From the NCBI GenBank assembly GCA_018241785.1, contig JAFEDF010000242.1:1-49176 (forward strand): a stretch of DNA of 49,176 nt, written 5' to 3'. Positions within the stretch are counted from its first letter, which is position 1, and every line of letters begins with the position of its first letter. Origin of the DNA: Pseudomonadota bacterium. GTDB taxonomy: Bacteria > Pseudomonadota > Gammaproteobacteria > Burkholderiales > Casimicrobiaceae. Shown piece after piece: positions 24,980 to 32,209 of the stretch. A program made the translations under genes and the position numbers. The notes under the pieces are model-generated. The model was not told the DNA's origin. It saw only the letters and a list, made by a program, of their open reading frames with translations, and did no database searches.

Positions 24980-26536
24980 ATGCGCGCAGCCCTCGCCGCC
25001 AGTCTCGACGCCTGCGAAGCTGCGTTCGACCGCGCATTCGGGCAGGCAGGCAACCCCTGGCGCCACCTCGGGAGTCTCGCGTTCCTGCTCGTCGTCGTCA
25101 CGACGGCGACCGGGATCGTCGTCTATGCGGTGTACGACACGAGCGTCGGCGGCGCCTACCGGTCGGTGCGCGCGATGTCCGCGGGCCCTCCCGCGGGACT
25201 TGCACTGGCGCGAAGCGTTCACCGCTACGCGTCGGACGCGCTCGTGCTGACGATGATCGCGCACCTCGCCCGCGAATGGCTGCGCGGACACGCCGCCGGC
25301 TTTCGCTGGTTCTCGTGGCTCTCGGGCGTGCCGCTCGTGGCGCTCGTCTACGCATCGGGCATCGGCGGCTACTGGCTGCCGTTCGACCGGCTCGCGCAGC
25401 TGAGCCTCACCGCGACGACCGAGTGGCTCGACGCGCTTCCGCTCTTCGGCGAGCCGCTCGCGCGCAACTTCGTCTCGCCCGCATCCGTGCCGGACCGGCT
25501 GCTCTCGCTCCTCGTGTTCCTGCACATCGGCATCCCGCTCGCGCTCCTCGCCTTCATCGGTGTTCACCTGCTGCGCCTGACGCGCCCGCGGAGCTTTCCG
25601 CCGGCGACGATCGCCGCGGCGACCTGCGCGGCGCTCGTCGTCCTCGCGCTCATGCATCCCGCGCGCGCGCTCGCCGAAGCCGATTTCGGATCGGAGCCGA
25701 TGACCGTCGCGTTCGACTGGCCGTACCTGTTCATCCACGCGCTGCAGTACCGAACGTCGCCGCAGCTGCTGTGGGCGGCGGCCGGCGCCGCGGGGCTCGT
25801 GCTCGCCGTGCTGCCGTGGATCGAGCGAACGCCGCACGCACCGGCGGCGTGCGTCGACCTCGCGAACTGCAATGGTTGCGGGCGCTGCTTTGCCGATTGC
25901 CCGTACGCAGCGATCACCCTCGTCGCACGCAGCGACGGCAGGCACCTTCCGCGGCAGGCCGAGGTCGACCCCCGGCGCTGCGCATCGTGCGGCATCTGTG
26001 CCGGCGCGTGTCCGTCGTCGACGCCGTTTCGCAGCGGATCCGACCTCGCGACAGGGATCGACCTTCCGCAGGCGCCGATCCGCGCACTTCGCGCGAGCCT
26101 CGACCGTGCGCTCGAGACACTCGCGCCGAGGCCGGCGATCGTCGTGTTCGGCTGCGCATCGGGGGTCGAGGTCGCCTCCGTTCGCGAGCCTGGAACGGCG
26201 CCGATCGAGCTCGTCTGTATCGCCATGCTCCCGCCGTCGTTCGTCGAATACGCGCTGCGCGCGGGCGCCGACGGCGTGATGGTGTCGGGGTGCCGTGAAG
26301 GCGACTGCGCGTACCGGCTCGGCCACGAAATCCTGCGCGCGCGCCTCGAAGGATCGCGCGAGCCGCGCCTGCGTGCGCGCGTCTCGCGTGCGCGCGTGCG
26401 GACCTTCTGGGGTGCACGCGCCGACGCGCGCTCGCTCTCTGCGGCGGTGGCGGCGTTTCGCCGCGACCTCGCGGCGTCGCCGCGAGCCGCCGGGCCGTCG
26501 ATGCCGCCGAAGCGGCGGGAGGCATTGGATGCGTGA
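24980..26536 (+). CDS. Cytochrome b / 2[4Fe-4S] ferredoxin / MvhD-FlpD-like fusion
   Basis: 518-residue redox protein. Residues 1-285 are a cytochrome b paralogous to that of the gene two upstream, with His81/His95 and His182/His196. Two [4Fe-4S] motifs follow: CNGCGRCFADCP (Cys297, 300, 303, 307) and CASCGICAGACP (Cys334, 337, 340, 344). The last third (about 385-455) resembles the MvhD/FlpD family, which passes electrons between a hydrogenase or dehydrogenase and HdrA: FGCASGVEV (Cys392), ELVCIAMLP (Cys413) and VSGCREGDC (Cys438, 443). MvhD proteins carry a [2Fe-2S] cluster. No hydrogenase or Hdr genes are in the window, so the donor is unknown; reduced ferredoxin is a possibility. Confidence 0.85.
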   Translation: MRAALAASLDACEAAFDRAFGQAGNPWRHLGSLAFLLVVVTTATGIVVYAVYDTSVGGAYRSVRAMSAGPPAGLALARSVHRYASDALVLTMIAHLAREWLRGHAAGFRWFSWLSGVPLVALVYASGIGGYWLPFDRLAQLSLTATTEWLDALPLFGEPLARNFVSPASVPDRLLSLLVFLHIGIPLALLAFIGVHLLRLTRPRSFPPATIAAATCAALVVLALMHPARALAEADFGSEPMTVAFDWPYLFIHALQYRTSPQLLWAAAGAAGLVLAVLPWIERTPHAPAACVDLANCNGCGRCFADCPYAAITLVARSDGRHLPRQAEVDPRRCASCGICAGACPSSTPFRSGSDLATGIDLPQAPIRALRASLDRALETLAPRPAIVVFGCASGVEVASVREPGTAPIELVCIAMLPPSFVEYALRAGADGVMVSGCREGDCAYRLGHEILRARLEGSREPRLRARVSRARVRTFWGARADARSLSAAVAAFRRDLAASPRAAGPSMPPKRREALDA

Positions 26537-27968
26537 CGCACACACGGCCGGCCCGGGTCTTGCGCCGCCGCGCGTCGTCCGCAGCGCGCCCGCCGGCGCC
26601 GTGCAGGCGCGGCGCGGCTACGCGCTCGAGGTGCCGTCGGAGGCGCACCGGCGCCTTGCCGCGGCCTGGCTGCTGCTGGGAGTCGCCGCACTGGTCGGCG
26701 CCGGGCTGCTCGCGGTGCTCCTCGTCGTCGCGCGAACGCCCGGACTGCGCGAGGCGATGCCCAGCGCGGACTTCTTCCGCGTCGTGCTCGTCGCGCACGT
26801 CGACCTGTCGGTGCTCGTCTGGTTCCTCGCCTTCGCGGGCGTGCTGTGGACGATCAACAGCGGCTCACACGCGCTCGCTGCGGGCTGGCTCGCCCTCGCG
26901 CTCGTGGCGTGTGCTGCCGCAGCGATCGCGATCTCGCCGTTCGCCGGGACGGCTGCGCCGGTCATGTCGAACTACATTCCGGTACTCGACGGCCCGGTAT
27001 TCCTCGCCGGGCTCATCATCCTCGGCGCTGGCGTCGCGCTGCTCGTCGTGCGCGGGATGCGGCAGGCGCCTCCGGTCGGCACGACGCTCGACGGTTCGGC
27101 CGCGCTTCGCTTCGGCCTCAACGCCTCGCTGGTGTCGGCGGCGGTTGCACTGATCGCGTTCGGCTGGTCGTGGGCCGCCATCCCGCGATCGCTCCCAGCG
27201 GCCGGCTACTACGACATCCTGTTCTGGGGCGGCGGCCACGTGCTGCAGTTCACGTGGAGCCTGCTCCTCGTCGTCGCCTGGCTGTGGCTCGCCGACGCGG
27301 CCGGGTTGACGCTGCCGCTGTCGCCGAGGGTCGTGACGCTCCTGTTCGGGGTCGGGCTTGCATCGGTGTTCGCGATCCCGCTGATCTACCTTGCCTTCGA
27401 TGTCGGATCGGTCGAGCACCATCGCCTGCTCACCTGGCTGATGCGCTTCGGCGGGGCCCTCGCGATCCCGCCGATCGGCATTGCCGTCGCGTGGTCGCTC
27501 GTGCGCCAGCGCGCGGGCTCGCCGGCCGCGCGCGCGCCGCGGGCGGCGCTCGCCGCGTCGCTCGTGCTGTTCGCCGCCGGCGGGGCGATCGGCTTCCTCA
27601 TCCGCGGCAGCGACGTGCGCATTCCCGCGCATTACCACGGCGCGATCGTCGGCGTGACGATCGCCATGATGGGGCTCGCCTATCACCTCCTTCCCCGCCT
27701 CGGGCTGGCGATGCCGTCGGTGCGCCTTGCGACGCTGCAGCCGTGGGTCTACGGTGGCGGACAGCTCGTCCACATCACGGGCCTCGTGTGGTCGGGCGGC
27801 TACGGCGTCCAGCGCAAGGTCGCCGGAAGCGAGCAGGTGCTGCACGGCGCCCGCGAGGTCGCCGGCATGGCGTTGATGGGTGCCGGAGGATTGGTCGCGG
27901 TGATCGGAGGCCTGCTGTTCGTCGTCGTCGTGCTGCAGGCGCTCGCCTCGCGCCGGTGTTCGCGATGA
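26529..27968 (+). CDS. Second heme-copper subunit-I-like protein lacking the tyrosine
   Basis: 479-residue integral membrane protein with about 12 hydrophobic helices. The six ligand His of the superfamily are kept: His90 (LVAHVDLSVLVW), His237 (GGGHVLQFTW), His297 and His298 (VEHHRLLTW), and His368 and His370 (PAHYHGAIVG). At the helix VI position of the catalytic Tyr there is Phe241, preceded by Gln240, and the cbb3-type Tyr position before the HH pair is Asp. It is very different from the subunit I at 19983 and looks closer to the NorB/CcoN side of the superfamily. The start at 26529 overlaps the previous gene by eight bases, and the end overlaps the next gene (ATGA). It may be a second NO-reducing centre or a structural partner. 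Confidence 0.78.
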   Translation: MRDAHTAGPGLAPPRVVRSAPAGAVQARRGYALEVPSEAHRRLAAAWLLLGVAALVGAGLLAVLLVVARTPGLREAMPSADFFRVVLVAHVDLSVLVWFLAFAGVLWTINSGSHALAAGWLALALVACAAAAIAISPFAGTAAPVMSNYIPVLDGPVFLAGLIILGAGVALLVVRGMRQAPPVGTTLDGSAALRFGLNASLVSAAVALIAFGWSWAAIPRSLPAAGYYDILFWGGGHVLQFTWSLLLVVAWLWLADAAGLTLPLSPRVVTLLFGVGLASVFAIPLIYLAFDVGSVEHHRLLTWLMRFGGALAIPPIGIAVAWSLVRQRAGSPAARAPRAALAASLVLFAAGGAIGFLIRGSDVRIPAHYHGAIVGVTIAMMGLAYHLLPRLGLAMPSVRLATLQPWVYGGGQLVHITGLVWSGGYGVQRKVAGSEQVLHGAREVAGMALMGAGGLVAVIGGLLFVVVVLQALASRRCSR

Positions 27969-28813
27969 GCTCGCAGGCCAGCGCGCCCGCACCCCGGCGC
28001 GAGCGCGTGCTTGCGAACGCTTCGGTCGCGCTGATGGCGATCGTCGTCGTCGCGAGCGCGTTCATCCGCCTCGCGCGTCCAGGCCTCGAGTGCGCGGCCG
28101 GGCCGGACTGCACGGCCGGTGTTCGCGAGCCTGCGCTCGCCGCCATGGTTGCCGTCGCCCGCGGCATGCACCGGATCGCGGCGGCGGGCGTCGGACTCGC
28201 GCTCGTCGCGCTCACCGCGGCGGCGGTCGCGCGCCGCCCCCGCGACCGTGGGGCGATCGTGCTTGCGGTAGCGGCACTCGTCCTCACCGTCGTGCTCGCG
28301 GCCGCCGGCGCACGCGGCGCGGAGCGCGCAGCCGGCGGCCCTGCGGCGGGAACCACCTTCGTCAATGCCTTCGGGGGGCTCGCGCTGCTCGCCGTCCTGT
28401 GGCGCGTGCGCATCGGCACGCTCGTACGCGCGACACCGGCGACGCGCGCGGCGCGCGCGGCAGCCGGCCTTGCGCTGGCAGCGGCCGCCGCGTGGATCGC
28501 CACCGACACGGCCATCGCCGCCGGCCTCGCTGCGGATGAAGTCTTCACCCGTATCGTGCGCGTTGCCCTCGCGGGTCTCGGCGCATCGGGACTCGTCGCC
28601 TGCGTGCTGCTCGCACGCGGGCGGCCGCCGCAACGCCGCCTCGCGGTGGTGATCGCAGTGCTCGTCGCTGCGGTCATCACGACCGCCTCGCTCGGCCGCC
28701 CCGGCGGCTCTGTCGACCCGGCCGTCGCGATCGCCTCCGGGCTCGTCCACGTTGTCGCCGTCGCGCTGCTTCTCGGCGCGCTCGTCGGTGCAGCGTCGGG
28801 TCACTCGGTGTAG
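27965..28813 (+). CDS. Short CtaA/Cox15-like membrane protein
   Basis: 282-residue, mostly hydrophobic protein of about eight helices. IRLARPGLECAAGPDCTAG matches the region after the first helix of heme A synthase (Cox15/CtaA), including its two Cys, and ARGMHRIAAAGVG holds a conserved heme-binding His. A later SGLVHVVAVALLL contributes another His. It is shorter than typical Cox15 and may be a degenerate or specialised branch. If it makes heme A or O, one of the heme-copper proteins in the cluster would use that heme. It is the last gene of the rightward cluster and overlaps the 3' end of the leftward ferritin-like gene by 13 bases. Confidence 0.72.
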   Translation: MSSQASAPAPRRERVLANASVALMAIVVVASAFIRLARPGLECAAGPDCTAGVREPALAAMVAVARGMHRIAAAGVGLALVALTAAAVARRPRDRGAIVLAVAALVLTVVLAAAGARGAERAAGGPAAGTTFVNAFGGLALLAVLWRVRIGTLVRATPATRAARAAAGLALAAAAAWIATDTAIAAGLAADEVFTRIVRVALAGLGASGLVACVLLARGRPPQRRLAVVIAVLVAAVITTASLGRPGGSVDPAVAIASGLVHVVAVALLLGALVGAASGHSV

Positions 28814-29379
28814 CGCGGCGGGTCGGGGTCGTCCGACCAGTTGGGAAGCGGCCGCTCGACGCGCTCCATCCACGAGCGGATCAACTCGACGTGGGCGCGC
28901 TCCTCGTCCCTCAGCGCAAGCGCGGCCTCGCGCAGCTCCGGACTGCGCGCAACGCCCGCGAGGCGATCGAAGAAGCGCTCGGCGCGCACCTCGAATTCGA
29001 GTGCAAGCTCGAGCGCGTGATAGGGCTGCATCAGGTAGTGAAGCGCATCGACCGGCGGCGCCTCGGGCGACTCCGCTGCCGCCGCGTGCCCGGGCTGCGG
29101 CGCGTCGCTCCACCCCATCTCCGAGAGGAGAGCCTGCGCATGGCCGAGCTCGATCACCGACATCCGGCGAAAGAGCTCGGTGACCTCGCGGTTGTTGTGC
29201 GTCTCCATCGCGTCGGCGAGCTCGGCGTAGCGAGCCGCCGCGTCGCGCTCCATGTGCACCGCGAGCGTCAGCAGCTCGGCGAGGCTCGCAGGGGTCGCCG
29301 TCGCGCCAACCGCGTCGACGCCGACCGCTGCTTCCGGGTTCGCCCGAGCCTCGGTGTCACGCCGCTCAGGCGGTGTCAT
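28801..29379 (-). CDS. Ferritin-like/rubrerythrin-type di-iron protein in the kor operon
   Basis: 192-residue protein with a ferritin-like four-helix pattern. Candidate di-iron ligands are Glu in VHMERDAAARYAE, Glu and His in VIELGHAQALL, Glu in EFEVRAERFF, and Glu and His in LRDEERAHVEL. There is no rubredoxin domain. Its start overlaps the korB stop (ATGA), so it is cotranscribed and translationally coupled with the 2-oxoglutarate:ferredoxin oxidoreductase. Rubrerythrin-like proteins remove peroxide or oxygen, so protection of the oxygen-sensitive KorAB or benzoyl-CoA reductase system is a sensible inference. Iron storage is less likely at this size. Confidence 0.8.
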   Translation of the reverse strand: MTPPERRDTEARANPEAAVGVDAVGATATPASLAELLTLAVHMERDAAARYAELADAMETHNNREVTELFRRMSVIELGHAQALLSEMGWSDAPQPGHAAAAESPEAPPVDALHYLMQPYHALELALEFEVRAERFFDRLAGVARSPELREAALALRDEERAHVELIRSWMERVERPLPNWSDDPDPPRYTE

Positions 29380-30215
29380 CGCTCGAACTCGCGCACGAGG
29401 TCGTCGGGTGCGGCGGTTGCGGCCCGCGCACCTGCCTGAGCCGTCGGACGATCGGCGACGTAGAGCACGCCGAGATTGAAGCCGTCGTCGGTCATCAGCC
29501 TGCGCGCCGCGCGCGCAGGATCCGACGTCGCCGCGACGGGTGCCGGACGCACGCGCTCCTTCCACTCGCGCTGCTCGGGGCGGAAGGTGACGCAGGGGCT
29601 GAGGATCTCGACGAACGAGAAGCCGCGGTGGTCGATCGCCTGCGCGAGGAGCTCGGCGCACCCGTTCGGGTCTCCCGAGAAGCCGCGGGCGATGAACCCT
29701 GCGCCTGCGGCAAGCGCGATGACGAGTGGATGGAACACGCGTAGCCCCGTCCCTCCCGGCGCGAGCCGCGAATCCCAGTCGGGCTCGGTCGTCGGCGACG
29801 GCTGCCCTTTCGTCATCCCGTACACGTGGTTGTCCATCACGACGTAGGTGAGGTCGACGTTGCGCCGGCATGCGTGCAGGAAATGGTTGCCGCCGATCGA
29901 GTAGCCGTCGCCATCGCCGCTCGCGACGAGGACGGTGAGGTCGGGGCGTGCGACCTTGAGCCCGGTCGCCGCGGCGAGCGAGCGGCCGTGCACACCGTGA
30001 AATCCGTAGCAGCGCGTGTACGCGGGGATGCGCGACGAGCACCCGATCCCCGAGACGACGACGACCTCCTCGGGAGAGAGGCCGAGCTTCGCGAGCGCCT
30101 TCGTCGTCGCGCTCAGCACCGAGTAGTCGCCGCAGCCGGGGCACCAGATCGGCTTGTAGCTCGACTTGTAGTCCTGCGCCGTGCGGGCGGCCAGCGCGGC
30201 TGCGACGTCGTTCAT
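29376..30215 (-). CDS. korB: 2-oxoacid (2-oxoglutarate):ferredoxin oxidoreductase, beta subunit
   Basis: 279-residue TPP-binding subunit. WCPGCGDYSVL near the N-terminus holds cluster-ligand Cys, and the TPP/Mg motif runs from SGDGDGYSIGGNHFLHA to DNHVYGMTKGQPSPTT. With KorA it oxidises a 2-oxoacid plus CoA to acyl-CoA and CO2 and reduces ferredoxin. In Thauera aromatica the 2-oxoglutarate enzyme is the electron source for benzoyl-CoA reductase. The start at 30215 has GGAG seven bases upstream and overlaps the korA stop (ATGA). Substrate choice is inferred from the adjacent benzoyl-CoA genes; pyruvate cannot be excluded. Confidence 0.88.
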   Translation of the reverse strand: MNDVAAALAARTAQDYKSSYKPIWCPGCGDYSVLSATTKALAKLGLSPEEVVVVSGIGCSSRIPAYTRCYGFHGVHGRSLAAATGLKVARPDLTVLVASGDGDGYSIGGNHFLHACRRNVDLTYVVMDNHVYGMTKGQPSPTTEPDWDSRLAPGGTGLRVFHPLVIALAAGAGFIARGFSGDPNGCAELLAQAIDHRGFSFVEILSPCVTFRPEQREWKERVRPAPVAATSDPARAARRLMTDDGFNLGVLYVADRPTAQAGARAATAAPDDLVREFER

Positions 30216-31999
30216 CGTGCGCTCCATTCGCGGATCGCCTGCACGATCTCGCCGGGGCGCAGCGGCAGCGGCCCCGGACGATGGAAGCTCTCGGTCCGCC
30301 CCGGCAGGTCGGCGTACGCGCGCAGGTAGCGGTAGAGCTGCGCGCCGTAATTCTGCTCGACGACGAGGATCCGCGACACGCCGTCGAGCGCATGCGCGAG
30401 CGCCGCGGCGTCGATCGGTGCGATCAGGCGAAGGGCGACGAGCCGCGCATCGAGCCCGGCCGCCCTGACGCGCATGAGCGCCTCGCGCACCGGGCCGACC
30501 GCCGAGCCGAACGCGATGACGGCGTACGCGCCGCTTCCCTCGACGCTCGCCCAGCGCGGGCCATAGTCGTACGAGGCGAGCTTGCGCGAGCGCTTGTCGA
30601 GCTGCATCCGGTGATCGCGCCCCTGGCTGCTCGGGATGCCGGACTCGGTGTGCTCGAGCCCGTCGGCGGTGTAGACGGTCCCGGGCGTGCCGGGAATGGC
30701 CATCGGCGACACTCCGCTCGGAGTGTCGCGGTAGCGCCGGTAGTCCGGGTCGTTCGCCGGCGCCGTCACGCGCCGGGCGACCCCGTCCGGGAGCGGCGGC
30801 GCGTCGATGATCGCGCGCGCCTGCCCGAGGAACTGGTCGGAGAGAACGATCGCCGGGGTTTGCAGCGCCTCGGCGAGGTGCACGGCCCACTGCGTCGTCG
30901 CCGCGCAATCGGCGATCGACGTCGGCGCGACCACGATGCGCGGAGCGTCGCCGTGCAGGCCGCCGACCGCGAACGAGAGATCCGACTGCTCGCTCTTCGC
31001 CGGGATGCCGGTCGACGGACCGCCGCGCATCACGTCGACGACGACGACAGGCACTTCGGCGGCGACCGCGAGACCGATGCCTTCGGCCATCAGCGAAAGG
31101 CCAGGCCCCGCCGTCGCGGTGAGTGACGGGACACCGCCGTAGGAGGCACCGACGATCATGTTGATCGAGGCGAGCTCATCCTCGGCCTGGACGAGCGCGC
31201 CCCCGACCTTCGCGAGCGCCGGCGCCATCCATTCGAGCAGCTCGGTCGCCGGAGTGATCGGATAGGCGGCGACGAAGCGCACGCCGCCGCGCACCGCGCC
31301 GAACCCTGCCGCTTCGTTGCCGCTGACGAGCCACCGGCGTCCGCGCGCCGGCGCGAGCGGCGTCGCTTCGGACGGCTGGCTCGCACCACCCAGTCCGGCA
31401 GCCGCCGCGTAACCGCCGGAGAGCGCCGCGAGATTCGCCGCGAGCGCGTCGTCGCCCCTGTGCCAGGATGCCCGCACCGCGGACTCGAGCGCGGCGAGCG
31501 GAAGGCGCCCGAGCGCACCGGCGAGACCAAGCGCCAGCATGTTGATCCAGCTCCCCGGCATCTCGCGCGCCATGCGCTTGAGAGGCAGCGGCACGCTGCG
31601 TGCGCCGCTCGCTGCAAAGATGTCGGGCACCTCGCCTTCGTCGGCGTCGCCGACGACGATGCTAGACGGCGCGAGCACGATCTCGTCGGCGAAGCGCCCG
31701 ACGTTGCGCCAGTCGATCGCAACCAGCAGGTCGAACGTGTCGTCGAGCGATTCGACGGGGACCGAGGCGAGCCGGACGAGTGCGGCAGCCTCGCCGCCGC
31801 GGATCTGCGGACCGCTGCTGCGGACCATCAGCCCGTAGCGCCCGGCGCGGGCGGCCGCTTCGAGCAACAGCGTTCCGGCAGTCATCACGCCGGCGCCACC
31901 GCTGCCCGCGATCGCGACCGACCACGAGCGGATCGGCGCAGGCGAAGCCGTCGCCGATGCGGCGGGCCGCGCTTCGCGCTCGTCGACGGCGACCCGCAT
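30212..31999 (-). CDS. korA: 2-oxoacid (2-oxoglutarate):ferredoxin oxidoreductase, fused gamma-alpha subunit
   Basis: 595-residue fusion. The N-terminal 190 or so residues are the gamma domain (IAGSGGAGVMTAGTLLLEAA, SSGPQIRGGEAAALVR). The rest is the alpha/pyrimidine-binding part (GNEAAGFGAVRGGVRFVAAY, PITPATELLEWM, TATAGPGLSLMAEG). This domain order is typical of KorA in aromatic-degrading betaproteobacteria and many other bacteria. GAGG lies seven bases before the ATG. The gene diverges from the benzoyl-CoA operon across a 210-base region with a perfect FNR box. A KorC-type flavoprotein, as in the NADP-linked Azoarcus evansii enzyme, is not seen, so ferredoxin should be the acceptor. Confidence 0.9.
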   Translation of the reverse strand: MRVAVDEREARPAASATASPAPIRSWSVAIAGSGGAGVMTAGTLLLEAAARAGRYGLMVRSSGPQIRGGEAAALVRLASVPVESLDDTFDLLVAIDWRNVGRFADEIVLAPSSIVVGDADEGEVPDIFAASGARSVPLPLKRMAREMPGSWINMLALGLAGALGRLPLAALESAVRASWHRGDDALAANLAALSGGYAAAAGLGGASQPSEATPLAPARGRRWLVSGNEAAGFGAVRGGVRFVAAYPITPATELLEWMAPALAKVGGALVQAEDELASINMIVGASYGGVPSLTATAGPGLSLMAEGIGLAVAAEVPVVVVDVMRGGPSTGIPAKSEQSDLSFAVGGLHGDAPRIVVAPTSIADCAATTQWAVHLAEALQTPAIVLSDQFLGQARAIIDAPPLPDGVARRVTAPANDPDYRRYRDTPSGVSPMAIPGTPGTVYTADGLEHTESGIPSSQGRDHRMQLDKRSRKLASYDYGPRWASVEGSGAYAVIAFGSAVGPVREALMRVRAAGLDARLVALRLIAPIDAAALAHALDGVSRILVVEQNYGAQLYRYLRAYADLPGRTESFHRPGPLPLRPGEIVQAIREWSAR

Positions 32000-32034
32000 C
32001 GACTGTCCTCACTCCTGCGTCTGGCGATGACCGC

Positions 32035-32103
32035 AGTAGACGTTGCACACGCGCGGATTGCGTTGATTCGCATCAAGGTCGCCGCAGGTGCAGACGCTAG
32101 CAT
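32035..32103. promoter_or_regulatory. Perfect FNR box in a bidirectional korA / had promoter region
   Basis: TTGATTCGCATCAA (32063-32076) is an exact FNR site, identical in sequence to the one at 19070. Leftward, TCTACT (32040-32035) begins 22 bases away, matching four of six -10 bases. Rightward, TAGCAT (32098-32103) begins 21 bases away, also four of six. One box could thus act as a class II activator site for both korAB and the benzoyl-CoA operon. I found no second obvious operator in 32000-32209. Confidence 0.72.
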
Positions 32104-32209
32104 CGATCGGGTCGATCCGTTCGGCGCAACCGCGAGCGGCGACGAGGCGGCGCGGATCGCACACCCCGCGTCGGCAATCATCGCGCGTCGTCGATGAAAG
32201 GCAGGCAGC

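Noticed and set aside
30185..30227. Alternative korB start at 30227
   Set aside because: That ATG supplies the GGAG that serves the next ATG at 30215, which also overlaps the korA stop in the usual ATGA manner.
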